A stretch of 64,000 nt of DNA from Bradyrhizobium sp. CCGB01 (GCF_024199795.1 NZ_JANADK010000001.1:8980001-9044000); one strand, 5' to 3'. Counted from the stretch's first letter, positions 35,709-44,712 are shown. Program-made: numbers and translations. Notes: generated by a model from the letters alone, not told the origin.

Positions 35709-36488
35709 TCAATTTTGCTGCTGCGCCGGCTCCAAATGGGCTGCGTCGATCACGAATTGTGCCAACGCCCGGCCAAGGCAATCGTGGACCTGTTTCGCCA
35801 GTTCTGGCCCGCGGGCCGGGCTGAACAGGTCGAACTGACCCTGATCATTCCACTGCCGCATGATCGCGAAACGGTCGAACAGCGGGATGTCATGCTCCTG
35901 CGCCACCACCCGCATATTGTCGAGATAGGGCGGCACCGAGATCATGGTTTCGGTACGCGGGCTGTACTGCAAATTCATCAACACGACGTCGGCCCCTGCT
36001 TTTTGCAAAGCGGAAACCCCTTCGGTCACCGCGCCGCGAAAATCGTCGGGATCGATCGCTCGGATAGCATCCACCGTCCCGGTTTGCCAGATGACCAAAG
36101 TAGGCCTTTTTGCTTCCAACAGCTTAACGAAGGTGGCGGCCGCCTCCTCGGCCGTCTTCTTGCTCTGTATTTCTACGGAGACGTGCACCGCCTCCGACGG
36201 CAACAGCCTGTCCTTCAAGATGGCCTGCATGCGCGCCGGATAAGAGCTGTCCTCGGAGGCCGGAATCGTGGTCGAGCGGCTGCCGATGACCAGGATTTCG
36301 AGCGGTTTGCCGGATTTGATGGCATCCGCGACCCTGGGAAGCTGGCTTTCCGTGGTGAGCAGATAGGACGGCAATTCGCAGGCCGGGGGCGCGGCCGGAG
36401 CAGTCGACGCAGCATCGCCCGCGCGCGCCAGGGGCGCGGCGAGGTTACCGCACAGCAGGACCAGGCTCAGGAGAACCTTCGCCTTCAT
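35709..36488 (-). CDS. Degenerate SGNH-hydrolase-like exported protein
   Basis: A 259-residue protein with a signal peptide (VLLSLVLLCGNLAAPLARA). The fold resembles the downstream SGNH hydrolase: LEILVIGSRSTTIP near residue 55, LVIWQTGTVDAIRAIDPDDF near residue 122, ADVVLMNLQYSPRTETMIS near residue 155. Catalytic blocks have decayed. The block II glycine is missing, block III has Val in place of Asn (GTVDA), and the late Asp-x-x-His is absent (LFSPARGPELA). It is probably a non-catalytic partner. Its ATG shares a base with the OpgC-type stop (TGATG). Confidence 0.78.
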   Translation of the reverse strand: MKAKVLLSLVLLCGNLAAPLARAGDAASTAPAAPPACELPSYLLTTESQLPRVADAIKSGKPLEILVIGSRSTTIPASEDSSYPARMQAILKDRLLPSEAVHVSVEIQSKKTAEEAAATFVKLLEAKRPTLVIWQTGTVDAIRAIDPDDFRGAVTEGVSALQKAGADVVLMNLQYSPRTETMISVPPYLDNMRVVAQEHDIPLFDRFAIMRQWNDQGQFDLFSPARGPELAKQVHDCLGRALAQFVIDAAHLEPAQQQN

Positions 36489-37753
36489 CAGCCCCCTCCC
36501 GCCAGATCGGCGTTGCCGACGGCGTTTTTGGTTTTCGCACCGCTCTTGTCAGCCACGCGCTTGTACCATGAAATCACCCACGCCACGCCGCACATGATCA
36601 GGATTCCGGAGAGACTAATCAGCGCATGCACGCCTGCGCCGCCGGAGACTTCGGCCAGGATGAAATGGCCGGCAAAGGCCAGGAAGACGCCGAGACAAAA
36701 GATCTCCAGGGAATGCTGGCCGCAGAGGATCAGCGGCCGCAGCCAGGGCGATTTCAGGCCCGGCCAGTCCCGCGGCAGGAAGCGGACGGTGAGCGCGGCG
36801 AGCGCCAGGAAATGCGTGAAGCGCAGGACGTCGAGATCGGCCTTGTCGATCGGATACATCCACTGCTCGAGCCGCTTCGGCATGAAATGGGAGAGCTGCG
36901 GCACATACCAGGTCAGCGTCACGTAGAACGCCGCGACCAGATAGGCGATCGCAATCCACATCGTTACGCGTGACACCAGGATGCGCGACATGCGTCGCGC
37001 ACCTCCGAGCGCACACCATGCGCCGAACACGAAAAGCAATTGCCAGGCGAAGGGATTGAACGCCCAGAAGCCGTTCGGATAGGCCGACAGATAGAGGTCG
37101 TATTCCCAGGTCACCGCGTAGAGCACGACCGAGAGGCCGAGCGTCACGTCGGGCCGCCATTTCATCAGCCACAGGATCAAGGGCAGCGCCAGCATCAGCA
37201 CGATATAGAGCGGCAGCACGTCCATGTTGACCGGACGAAAGCGCAGCAGCAGCGCCTGCACGATCGTGACGTCGGGCTGCTTGAGGAAATCCATGATGCC
37301 CATCTCTTCGGTGTAGAGCGGGTTCTCGAACCTGGTCGCGACGTAGGAGATTTCGGCGAGGAAGATCGTGAACAGGAAGACATGGGCGACATAGATCTGC
37401 CAGACCCGCCGCAGGATGCGTGCGGTGGCGACGACGAAGCCGTTTTCCAGCATGGCACGACCGTAGACGAACGCCGCGGTGTAGCCGGAGATGAAGATGA
37501 AGATCTCGGTGGCGTCGCTGAAGCCGTAATTGCGGATCGTGAACCAGGTCAAAAGGCTCGCCGGCAGATGGTCGACGAAGATCAGCCACAGCGCGAGCCC
37601 GCGGAACAGGTCGAGCCGGAGCTCGCGTTCGCCGATGGCGGGCAGCGTGATGGCCGGCGCGGTGGCGCGCGGCTTCGCCCCCGCAGACGTGGCGTCCACA
37701 GGTTGGGCGGTTCCCGCGATCGTCGATCCCGTCACTTGGTCGGCAATGGTCAT
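36488..37753 (-). CDS. opgC: OpgC-type membrane acyltransferase
   Basis: A 421-residue inner-membrane protein with about 10 helices and the OpgC_C signature near residue 48: ERELRLDLFRGLALWLIFVDHLP, then NYGFSDATEIFIFISGYTAAFVYG. OpgC in E. coli adds succinyl groups to osmoregulated periplasmic glucans, and homologues modify cyclic glucans in rhizobia. The ATG at 37753 begins a hydrophilic lead. A TTG at 37822 is possible but less likely. It heads a three-gene unit with two exported SGNH-type proteins, suggesting acyl transfer across the membrane onto a periplasmic glycan. The actual acyl group and glycan are not known. Confidence 0.87.
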   Translation of the reverse strand: MTIADQVTGSTIAGTAQPVDATSAGAKPRATAPAITLPAIGERELRLDLFRGLALWLIFVDHLPASLLTWFTIRNYGFSDATEIFIFISGYTAAFVYGRAMLENGFVVATARILRRVWQIYVAHVFLFTIFLAEISYVATRFENPLYTEEMGIMDFLKQPDVTIVQALLLRFRPVNMDVLPLYIVLMLALPLILWLMKWRPDVTLGLSVVLYAVTWEYDLYLSAYPNGFWAFNPFAWQLLFVFGAWCALGGARRMSRILVSRVTMWIAIAYLVAAFYVTLTWYVPQLSHFMPKRLEQWMYPIDKADLDVLRFTHFLALAALTVRFLPRDWPGLKSPWLRPLILCGQHSLEIFCLGVFLAFAGHFILAEVSGGAGVHALISLSGILIMCGVAWVISWYKRVADKSGAKTKNAVGNADLAGGG

Positions 37754-37933
37754 CGGGGCCCGAAACCCTTCCGCAATTCGCGACGTGTCAAGGAGTGTAC
37801 AGGTCCGGACGTTATCTCGCAAAGCGGCCGGATCACATTGGGTCTACTTCCTCGGCAATTCTGGCGGCACGATGTCGCCAAAACTGCTTGCGGGCGTTTG
37901 GTTCCCGGCCGGGTTTTCGTTATGATGGCGGCC

Positions 37934-38326
37934 ATGTACCGCGCCGTGACCCGCCAGATCGAAGTGACCGTCGAGCCGAACTTTGTTCCGGAGCAGTCGT
38001 CGGCTGACCGCTCCCGCTATTTCTGGTCCTACACCATCGTCATCACCAATTCCGGCGACGAAACCGTGCAGCTGAAGACGCGGCACTGGATCATCACCGA
38101 CGCCACCGGCCGCCAGCAGGAGGTCAGGGGCGAGGGCGTGGTCGGCGAGCAGCCGACCCTGGCTCCCGGGGAGCGCTTCGAATACACCTCCGGCGTGCCG
38201 CTCGCGACCGCCTCGGGCTTCATGACCGGCCGCTACCTGATGGTCAGCGAAAGCGGCGAACGCTTCGAGATCGACGTGCCGACGTTCTCGCTGGATAGCC
38301 CGGACAACAAGCGGGTGTTGAACTAG
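37934..38326 (+). CDS. apaG: ApaG domain protein (Co2+/Mg2+ efflux-associated)
   Basis: A 130-residue ApaG: MYRAVTRQIEVTVEPNFVPEQSS at the start, RYFWSYTIVITNSGDETVQLKTRHWIITDATG near residue 30, and VRGEGVVGEQPTLAPGERFEYTSG near residue 68, followed by MTGRYLM and FEIDVPTFSLD. The fibronectin-III-like fold is well conserved. Its role in metal homeostasis is only genetically suggested. ATGs at 37922, 37925 and 37934 are in frame; the last gives the usual length. It is convergent with hslO across a stack of repeats. Confidence 0.93.
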   Translation: MYRAVTRQIEVTVEPNFVPEQSSADRSRYFWSYTIVITNSGDETVQLKTRHWIITDATGRQQEVRGEGVVGEQPTLAPGERFEYTSGVPLATASGFMTGRYLMVSESGERFEIDVPTFSLDSPDNKRVLN

Positions 38327-38337
38327 CGCAGTGCCGG

Positions 38338-38424
38338 AGGGTGGGCAAAGGCGCAAAGCGCCGTGCCCACCATTCCAATCGTCGCGCACAAGATGGTGGG
38401 CACGCTTGCGCTTTGCCCACCCTA
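38338..38424. repeat. Palindromic repeat, GTGGGCAAAG family, first of three
   Basis: The arms GAGGGTGGGCAAAGGCGC and GCGCTTTGCCCACCCT enclose inner arms CCGTGCCCACCA and TGGTGGGCACGC. It is 12 bases after apaG and matches the repeat at 26418. Confidence 0.85.
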
Positions 38425-38461
38425 CGATGTCCGAGTTCTTGGCGAGCAGCTTCCCCAACCT

Positions 38462-38540
38462 CGTCTTGCGAGCCCAACGAAGCAATCCAGACTGCCACCG
38501 CGGAAAGACTCTGGATTGCTTCGCTGCGCTCGCAATGACG
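38462..38540. repeat. Palindromic repeat, GCAATCCAG family, second of three
   Basis: The arms CGTCTTGCGAGCCCAACGAA plus GCAATCCAG, and CTGGATTGC plus TTCGCTGCGCTCGCAATGACG, enclose a centre. No other copy of this family was noticed in the window. Confidence 0.8.
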
Positions 38541-38571
38541 GAGCATGTGTTGCCCGTCAATGCACGGTCGC

Positions 38572-38648
38572 GTAGCCCGGATGAGCGCAGCGACAACCGG
38601 GATCTTTGCGAGTGGGGTCCCGGGTATCGCTGCGCTCACCCGGGCTAC
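38572..38648. repeat. Palindromic repeat, GTAGCCCGGATGAGCG family, third of three
   Basis: The arms GTAGCCCGGATGAGCGCAGCG and CGCTGCGCTCACCCGGGCTAC form a near-perfect inverted repeat related to 4376-4451. It ends 14 bases before the hslO stop. Confidence 0.85.
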
Positions 38649-38661
38649 GGCACCGCGGCTG

Positions 38662-39669
38662 TTACGCGCCTTCCACGCCGGCTTCATCCGGCGTGAACTG
38701 GTACACCGACGAGCAGAACTCGCAGGTCACGACGACCTTGTCGTCCTTGACCATCGCGGCGCGGTCGTCGGGCGAAAAACTCTTCAGCATCGACGCGACC
38801 GCTTCGCGCGAGCAGGAGCATTGTGCTTTCAGGACCAGCGGATTGAACACGCGCACGCCACGCTCGTGGAACAGGCGGAACAGCAACCGCTCGCCGGAGA
38901 GCTCGGGGTCGATCAGCTCGACGTCCTCGACGGTCTCGATCAGCGAACGCGCCTCGACCCAGGCGTCGTCCTCGGCGACAGCATGCGCCTCGACGCCTTC
39001 GGGCGCATCGCCATGATGCAAATCGGCCTGCCGCGCGCGCTCAGGCGCCTTCGGCAGGAACTGCATCAGCATGCCGCCGGCGCGCCAGCGATGCTTGCCG
39101 CCGTCGCTCGAACGCCACTCCTCGCCGACAGCGAGACGCACGCGCGTCGGGATCTGCTCGGAGCGCAGGAAATATTCGTGGGCGGCATCTTCCAGGCTGC
39201 CGCCATCGAGCGCGACCAGACCCTGGTAGCGGCTCATGTCGGGACCCTGGTCGATGGTCATGGCGAGATGACCGTTACCGAGCAGCGTGCCGGAATCCTT
39301 TATCTCGCCGAGGCGCTCGGCGTCGTAGCGCGCATAGGCGCGCAGACGATCCGGCGCCATGTAATCGACGACCAGGAACGACACAGGACCGTCGGTCTGG
39401 GCCTGGAGGATGAAGCGGCCCTCGAATTTCAGCGCCGAGCCGAGCAGCGTCGTCAGCACGATGGCCTCGCCGAGCAGCTTGCCGACCGGCGCAGGGTAAT
39501 CGTGCTTGGTCAGGATCTCGTCGAGCGCGGGACCGAGCCGCACCAGGCGCCCGCGCACGTCCAGCGCGTCGACCTCGTAGGGCAGCACAGCGTCATCGAT
39601 GGGAACCGCTGATGGCGCGCGAACCGGGCCTTCGAGCCCGGTATTCATGTCGGGGGATTGGGAAACCAT
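38662..39669 (-). CDS. hslO: Hsp33 redox-regulated chaperone
   Basis: A cytoplasmic holdase activated by oxidation and unfolding. The 335-residue product carries the redox zinc site near the C-terminus: the CxC pair in LKAQCSCSREAVASML near residue 287 and the CxxC in VVVTCEFCSSVYQF near residue 317. Earlier landmarks are LLGSALKFEGRFILQAQTDGPVSFLVVDY near residue 75 and the GHLAMTIDQGPDMSRYQG segment near residue 130. The ATG is at 39669. It follows argF on the same strand after 278 bases that hold palindromic repeats. Confidence 0.95.
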   Translation of the reverse strand: MVSQSPDMNTGLEGPVRAPSAVPIDDAVLPYEVDALDVRGRLVRLGPALDEILTKHDYPAPVGKLLGEAIVLTTLLGSALKFEGRFILQAQTDGPVSFLVVDYMAPDRLRAYARYDAERLGEIKDSGTLLGNGHLAMTIDQGPDMSRYQGLVALDGGSLEDAAHEYFLRSEQIPTRVRLAVGEEWRSSDGGKHRWRAGGMLMQFLPKAPERARQADLHHGDAPEGVEAHAVAEDDAWVEARSLIETVEDVELIDPELSGERLLFRLFHERGVRVFNPLVLKAQCSCSREAVASMLKSFSPDDRAAMVKDDKVVVTCEFCSSVYQFTPDEAGVEGA

Positions 39670-39769
39670 GGCGCTCTATCTGGGGTCGGAGGGCGGGAAA
39701 TGGAAGGGGCCGCTGGGTGGTGTGTTCCGATGCAACTTGAACCGTACCAGGCCGCCTCAAATTTAGTGT

Positions 39770-39912
39770 CGTTCCGGACAAGCGTAGCGAAGCGGAGCGC
39801 CGATCCGGGATCCATAACCCCAGGCTACAGTTTGGCGAAGACTGTTAGCCTCGGCCCGCCTGCCACAAGAGAGCTTTCGCGGTATGGGTCCCTGCGTTCG
39901 CAGGGACAACAG
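39770..39912. repeat. Composite palindromic repeats between hslO and argF
   Basis: One hairpin starts TCCGGACAAGCGTAGCG and ends GCCGATCCGGGA (39775-39815). The segment ends with TATGGGTCCCTGCGTTCGCAGGGAC (39882-39908), which is a half-copy of the GTCGTCCCTGCG family. These make up most of the gap. Confidence 0.65.
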
Positions 39913-39947
39913 TTCTATGTGAGGTCGGCAGCCGGCCTCCGACGAAC

Positions 39948-40871
39948 CTACTTCACCGCGTCGAAACACCAGGCCAGAATGCCCTTCTGCGCGTGCAGGC
40001 GGTTTTCGGCCTCGTCGAACACGACCGATTGCGGGCCGTCGATCACCTCGTCGGTGACCTCCTCACCGCGATGGGCGGGCAGGCAGTGCATGAACAGCGC
40101 ATCGGGCTTGGCCAGCGACATCAGCTTGGCATTGACCTGATAGGGCTTGAGCACGTTGTGACGGTGCTCGCCTTCCTTGTCGCCCATCGACACCCAGGTG
40201 TCGGTGACGACGCAGTCGGCGCCGTGCACGGCGGCCTCGGGATCGGTGCCGAGCACGATCGACGCCCCGGTCGCCTTGATGAAGTCGCGCATCACCTTCT
40301 TCGGTGCGAGCTCGGGCGGCGTTGCGACGTTGAGCTTGAACTTGAAGCGCTCGGCCGCATGGGCCCAGGACGCCAGCACATTGTTGTCGTCGCCGGTCCA
40401 GGCCACCGTCCGTCCTTCGATCGGGCCGCGATGTTCCTCATAGGTCATGAGGTCGGCCATCACCTGGCAAGGGTGCGAACGGCGCGTCAGGCCGTTGATG
40501 ACCGGCACGGTGGCGTTTGCCGCAAGCTCCAGCAAGGCCTCGTGATTGAGGATGCGGATCATGATGGCGTCGACATAGCGCGACAGCACGCGCGCGGTGT
40601 CGGCAATGGTCTCGCCGCGGCCCAGCTGCATCTCGGCACCGGTGAGCATGATGGGCTCGCCGCCAAGCTGGCGCATCGCGACGTCGAACGACACGCGGGT
40701 GCGGGTCGAGGGGCGTTCGAAGATCATCGCCAGCGTCTTGCCTTCGAGCGGCTTCACGGGCTGCTGCGCCTTCTGCTTCGCCTTCATCGCGGAGGATGCG
40801 GCGAGCATGCGCTTGAGCTCCGACAGCGGCAGCTCGTTGATATCGAGGAAGTGCTTGGGGGAGTTACTCAT
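39948..40871 (-). CDS. argF: Ornithine carbamoyltransferase
   Basis: Forms citrulline from ornithine and carbamoyl phosphate in arginine synthesis. The 307-residue enzyme has the carbamoyl-phosphate motif [15 protein letters not shown] near residue 51, [18 protein letters not shown] near residue 129, and the ornithine-binding late motif [20 protein letters not shown] near residue 262. Its ATG at 40871 shares one base with the argD stop (TGATG), so the two genes are translated together. The order argD-argF-hslO is typical of Bradyrhizobium and relatives. Confidence 0.97.
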   Translation of the reverse strand: MSNSPKHFLDINELPLSELKRMLAASSAMKAKQKAQQPVKPLEGKTLAMIFERPSTRTRVSFDVAMRQLGGEPIMLTGAEMQLGRGETIADTARVLSRYVDAIMIRILNHEALLELAANATVPVINGLTRRSHPCQVMADLMTYEEHRGPIEGRTVAWTGDDNNVLASWAHAAERFKFKLNVATPPELAPKKVMRDFIKATGASIVLGTDPEAAVHGADCVVTDTWVSMGDKEGEHRHNVLKPYQVNAKLMSLAKPDALFMHCLPAHRGEEVTDEVIDGPQSVVFDEAENRLHAQKGILAWCFDAVK

Positions 40872-42073
40872 CAGCTTGCCGCCCGCTTGGTGCCCGCAAG
40901 CGCAGTGCAGGCGCGTTCGAGCCGCCCGACGCTGTCCTCGATCTCGGCTTCGCTGACGATCAAGGGCGGCAGGAAACGCACGACATTGTCGCCGGCACCG
41001 ACCGTGAGCAGTTTCTGGTCGCGCAGCGCCGCGACGAGATCGCCGGAGGGCACCACGGCCTTGATGCCGATCAGGAGGCCTTCGCCGCGCACTTCGCTGA
41101 CGACGTCGGGATGACGGTCGATCACGGAGGCGAGCTTCTGCTTGAGCAGCAGCGACATCTTCTGCACGTGATCGAAGAAGCCGGGCTTGAGCATGACGTC
41201 GAGCACGGCGTTCGCAGCCGAGATCGCCAGCGGGTTGCCGCCGAAGGTCGAGCCGTGCGAGCCGGGCCCCATGCCGGAAGCCGCATCCGCAGTCGCCAGC
41301 ACCGCGCCGATCGGAAAGCCGCCGCCGAGCGCCTTCGCCAGCGACATGACGTCAGGTGTGACGCCGGTGCGCCTGTGCGCGAAGAGATCGCCGGTGCGGC
41401 CCATGCCGGTCTGCACCTCGTCGAACGCGAGCAGCAGGCCCTTCTCGTCGCAGAGCTGGCGCAGCGCCTTGAGGAAGGAGGGCGTCGCCGAACGCACGCC
41501 GCCCTCGCCCTGGATCGGCTCGATCAGGATGCCGGCGGTCTGCGGACCAATCGCCTTCTTCACGGCCTCGATGTCGCCGTGCGGGATCTGGTCGAAACCG
41601 TCCATCGGCGGACCAAAACCTTCGAGATATTTTGCAGATCCCGTCGCAGCCAGCGTTGCCAATGTGCGGCCGTGGAAGGCGCCTTCGAAGGTGATGATGC
41701 GATAACGTTCCGGATGCCCCATGGAGAAGTGATGATGGCGGACCAGCTTGATCACACCCTCCAGCGCTTCAGCGCCGGAATTGCAGAAGAACACGAAGTC
41801 CGCGAAGCTTTCGTTGCACAGACGCGCCGCAAGCTTCTCGCCATCCGGGCTCTGGAACAGGTTCGACATGTGCCAGAGCTTGGTGGCCTGCTCCTGCAAC
41901 GCCTTGACCAACACCGGATGCGCATGGCCGAGCGCATTCACCGCCACGCCCGAGGTGAAATCGAGATAACGCTCGCCGTTGGTCGCGATCAGCCAGCAGC
42001 CTTCGCCGCGCTCGAAACCGAGGTCGGACCTGGCGAAAACGGGGAGCAAATGCGGCGCTGCGCTGTTAGTCAT
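40871..42073 (-). CDS. argD: Acetylornithine aminotransferase
   Basis: PLP enzyme that makes N-acetylornithine in arginine synthesis and may also act as succinyldiaminopimelate aminotransferase. It has 400 residues: [28 protein letters not shown] near residue 22, [20 protein letters not shown] near residue 95, [16 protein letters not shown] near residue 218, and the PLP lysine in [17 protein letters not shown] near residue 250. The start is the ATG at 42073 ([11 protein letters not shown]), with only a weak ribosome-binding site. The frame is open a further 45 codons upstream. Confidence 0.95.
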   Translation of the reverse strand: MTNSAAPHLLPVFARSDLGFERGEGCWLIATNGERYLDFTSGVAVNALGHAHPVLVKALQEQATKLWHMSNLFQSPDGEKLAARLCNESFADFVFFCNSGAEALEGVIKLVRHHHFSMGHPERYRIITFEGAFHGRTLATLAATGSAKYLEGFGPPMDGFDQIPHGDIEAVKKAIGPQTAGILIEPIQGEGGVRSATPSFLKALRQLCDEKGLLLAFDEVQTGMGRTGDLFAHRRTGVTPDVMSLAKALGGGFPIGAVLATADAASGMGPGSHGSTFGGNPLAISAANAVLDVMLKPGFFDHVQKMSLLLKQKLASVIDRHPDVVSEVRGEGLLIGIKAVVPSGDLVAALRDQKLLTVGAGDNVVRFLPPLIVSEAEIEDSVGRLERACTALAGTKRAAS

Positions 42074-42294
42074 GACGATCACTTGATTGTTGCGGACGGT
42101 GTGAGCGTGCATTGCGCAACGCACCATTGACCGGCCCGGAAAACGAAACGTGCCGCCTTTTAAGGGCGGCACGCGCAACCATCTTATGCCTGGTGAAACG
42201 GGTGTCAATGCCGCCCGGAAAGCCTCGCGAAATGCTTAATCCGTAGTCTTGCGGTGGCGATTTTGCGTATTTTCGCCACGGAACATGTGGAAGC

Positions 42295-42321
42295 GAGTCG
42301 GCGGACTCTTGCGCGTGAGTC
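42295..42321. promoter_or_regulatory. Cluster of three GANTC (CcrM-type) methylation sites upstream of gcrA
   Basis: GAGTC at 42295, GACTC at 42304 and GAGTC at 42317 fall within 27 bases in the 455-base divergent gap between argD and gcrA. A fourth (GATTC) is at 42445. Nothing else recognisable is in this gap. GcrA and CcrM act together on such sites in alphaproteobacteria, so this may be an autoregulatory promoter. Confidence 0.6.
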
Positions 42322-42528
42322 ACGCCATATTGTAGCGTTTGGCTTGTCAGATACGACATCTCGTGCAGCAGTTCTGATCCTCTAAGTCCTCATGTACCGG
42401 CGTAAGCGTTCGGGCGCATCTGGCGCGCCCGGCGAGCCTTAAGGGATTCTGACGGCACGGGTTTTTCGAAGCTTAGGCATTCGCTGTGCGGCCCCAGGAT
42501 GGCAGGCGCCGGCGGAGGAAAGGGTGCA

Positions 42529-43041
42529 ATGACGGTTTTGACCTGGTCAGATGATCGCGTCGAGCAGCTGAAAAAGCTCTGGGAGGCCGGACTTTCGGCC
42601 AGCCAGATCGCCGCTGAGCTTGGCAACGTGACCCGCAACGCGGTGATCGGCAAGGTGCACCGGCTCGGCCTGTCCGGCCGCGCCAAGAGCCCCTCGTCCG
42701 CAGCGCCCCGGCCGCGCAAGGCGCGTCCCGCGCAGCACATGATGCGGGTGAGCCGGCCGATCGCGCGCGGCAACACCGCGCTGGCGCAGGCCTTCGAGGT
42801 CGAGGTCGAGGCCGAACCGGTCACCTACGACAACGTGGTGCCGATGAGCCAGCGACTGTCGCTGCTGGAGCTGAACGAGGCGACCTGCCACTGGCCGGTC
42901 GGCGATCCCTCGAGCCCGGATTTCTTCTTCTGCGGCGGCAAGGCGCTCTCCGGCCTGCCCTACTGCGCCCAGCACTCGCGCGTGGCGTATCAGCCCGCAG
43001 CGGATCGCAGGCGCGCGCCGGCGAAGCCGGGTCCGCGCTGA
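42529..43041 (+). CDS. gcrA: GcrA cell-cycle regulator
   Basis: Sigma-70-interacting activator of cell-cycle genes at GANTC-methylated promoters. The 170-residue protein begins with the conserved DNA-binding region VLTWSDDRVEQLKKLWEAGLSASQIAAELG, then VTRNAVIGKVHRLGLSGR, followed by a basic linker. The C-terminal sigma-binding part is LLELNEATCHWPVGDPSSPDFFFCGG and LPYCAQHSRVAYQP. The ATG at 42529 has GGAGGAAAGG upstream. The ORF could begin earlier at 42499, but without a ribosome-binding site. Confidence 0.96.
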   Translation: MTVLTWSDDRVEQLKKLWEAGLSASQIAAELGNVTRNAVIGKVHRLGLSGRAKSPSSAAPRPRKARPAQHMMRVSRPIARGNTALAQAFEVEVEAEPVTYDNVVPMSQRLSLLELNEATCHWPVGDPSSPDFFFCGGKALSGLPYCAQHSRVAYQPAADRRRAPAKPGPR

Positions 43042-43098
43042 GAGTTTTCTGAGATCACGACGGCAGCCGTCACGCGATGACGGCTCCACAAGATGGGC

Positions 43099-43219
43099 GT
43101 CGTCCCTGCGAAAGCAGGGACCCATAACCACAGGGCGCAATTGTCGCGCAAAGTGGTCACTCCGAGTCTTCGCCTCACCACTCCCCGTGGTTATGGGTCC
43201 CGGCGTTCGCCGGGACGAC
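43099..43219. repeat. Palindromic intergenic repeat, GTCGTCCCTGCG family
   Basis: The outer arms CGTCGTCCCTGCGAAAGCAGG and GGCGTTCGCCGGGACGAC, plus inner arms CCCATAACCAC and GTGGTTATGGG, form a nested palindrome. It lies between the convergent gcrA and phoB genes and is related to 12603-12728. Confidence 0.85.
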
Positions 43220-43262
43220 ATCGGAAATTGTAGCGGCGGATCGCTAAATCAGCTCGCAAACC

Positions 43263-43970
43263 CTACGCCTGCTCTGCCTTCGCAAAGCGATCATCGAGCG
43301 CATAGCCGGCGCCGCGGACGGTGCGGATCGGGTCCTGCTCGCGGCCAAGATTGAGCAGCTTGCGCAAGCGGCCGATATGCACGTCCACGGTGCGCTCGTC
43401 GATATAGATGTCGCGGCCCCAGACGCTGTCGAGCAGTTGCTCGCGCGAGAACACCCGGCCCGGATGCTCCAGGAAGAACTCCAGCAGGCGATATTCGGTC
43501 GGGCCAAGATCGATCGGCCGGCCCGAGCGCGCCACGCGGCGCTTGTCGCGGTCGAGCTCGATGTCGCCATAGGCGAGCACGGTTGCGAGCCGCTCCGGGC
43601 TTGCGCGCCGCAGCAGACCCTTCACGCGCGCCAGCAGCTCGGGCACCGAAAACGGCTTGACGATGTAGTCGTCGGCGCCGGTCGCAAGTCCGCGCACCCG
43701 CTCGCTCTCCTCGCCGCGCGCGGTGAGCATGATGATCGGGAGCTGCTTGGTCTCCGGGCGGGTACGAAGCCGCCGGCACAGCTCGATGCCGGACAGTCCC
43801 GGCAGCATCCAGTCGAGCACGATCAAATCGGGGATGTGCTCCTTGAGACGGGTGTCGGCGTCGTCGCCGCGCATCACCGTCTCGACGTCGTAGCCGTCGC
43901 CTTCGAGATTGTAGCGAAGCAGCTCGGTGAGAGCTTCCTCGTCCTCAACCACCATAATGCGTGCGCCCAT
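43263..43970 (-). CDS. phoB: Phosphate regulon response regulator PhoB
   Basis: A 235-residue OmpR-class regulator. The receiver has the acidic pair in VVEDEEALTELL, the phospho-Asp in LIVLDWMLPGLSG near residue 53, Thr in IIMLTARGEE and Lys in YIVKPFSVPELL. The winged-helix DNA-binding domain follows: RPIDLGPTEYRLLEFFLEHPGRVFSREQLL and VDVHIGRLRKLLN, RTVRGAGYAL. The start is the ATG at 43970 (MGARIMVVEDE). It is the last gene of the leftward pho-pst cluster and should bind Pho boxes such as the one before pstS. Confidence 0.97.
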   Translation of the reverse strand: MGARIMVVEDEEALTELLRYNLEGDGYDVETVMRGDDADTRLKEHIPDLIVLDWMLPGLSGIELCRRLRTRPETKQLPIIMLTARGEESERVRGLATGADDYIVKPFSVPELLARVKGLLRRASPERLATVLAYGDIELDRDKRRVARSGRPIDLGPTEYRLLEFFLEHPGRVFSREQLLDSVWGRDIYIDERTVDVHIGRLRKLLNLGREQDPIRTVRGAGYALDDRFAKAEQA

Positions 43971-43984
43971 CGGGTCGTCGCTCC

Positions 43985-44701
43985 TTAAGTATTCGGAACC
44001 GTCGTGGCGAAGGTCGTCATGTCGCCCTTCGGCCGCTTGTCGGTGATCGCCTGTCCCTCGATCATGTAGAACACGGTCTCGGCGATGTTGGTGGCGTGGT
44101 CGCCGATGCGCTCGATGTTCTTGGCGCAGAACATCAAATGGATGCAGAACGAGATGTTGCGCGGATCCTCCATCATGTAGGTGAGGAGTTCGCGGAACAG
44201 CGAGGTGCAGATGGCGTCGACTTCCTCGTCGCCCTTCCACACCGCCATCGCCGCCGGCAGGTCGTGCGCGGCATAGGCGTCCAGCACCGACTTGACCTGC
44301 TGCTGCACGAGGTCGGTCATGTGCTCGAGGCCGCGGAACAGCTTGAGCGGATGGAAATCGGTCTCCAGCGCCGCGACGCGCTTGCCCATGTTCTTGGCGA
44401 GGTCGCCGATGCGCTCGAGATCGGTCGCGACGCGCATGGCGCCGACGATTTCGCGCAAATCGACAGCCATCGGCTGGCGGCGCGCGATGGTCAGCACGGC
44501 GCGCTCCTCGATCTTCTTCTGAAGTGCGTCGAGATCGGCATCGATGGCGACGACGCGCTGACCGAGCGCGACGTCGCGGCGGATCAGCGCGTCGACGGAA
44601 TCGACGATCATGCGCTCGGCGATCCCGCCCATCTCCGCGACCAGGCGGGTGAGTTCCTGGAGGTCGGTGTCGAAGGCCTTTGCGGTATGTTCAGAACCCA
44701 T
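43985..44701 (-). CDS. phoU: Phosphate transport/signalling regulator PhoU
   Basis: A 238-residue all-helical protein with two PhoU repeats. The metal-binding E/DxxxD motifs are in MRVATDLERIGDLAKNMGKRV near residue 92 and LMFCAKNIERIGDHATNIAETV near residue 193. PhoU links the Pst transporter to PhoR and keeps the regulon off when phosphate is plentiful. The ATG at 44701 has GGAGACGGGAT upstream. It lies 11 bases after pstB and 14 before phoB. Confidence 0.97.
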   Translation of the reverse strand: MGSEHTAKAFDTDLQELTRLVAEMGGIAERMIVDSVDALIRRDVALGQRVVAIDADLDALQKKIEERAVLTIARRQPMAVDLREIVGAMRVATDLERIGDLAKNMGKRVAALETDFHPLKLFRGLEHMTDLVQQQVKSVLDAYAAHDLPAAMAVWKGDEEVDAICTSLFRELLTYMMEDPRNISFCIHLMFCAKNIERIGDHATNIAETVFYMIEGQAITDKRPKGDMTTFATTVPNT

Positions 44702-44712
44702 ATCCCGTCTCC

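Noticed and set aside
37040..37933. Long N-terminal extension of apaG to 428 residues
   Set aside because: The extra part is antisense to the OpgC-type gene and low in complexity; ApaG is normally about 130 residues.
38338..38648. Stack of repeats considered as a CRISPR-like array
   Set aside because: The units are different palindromes without regular spacers, and no cas genes are present.
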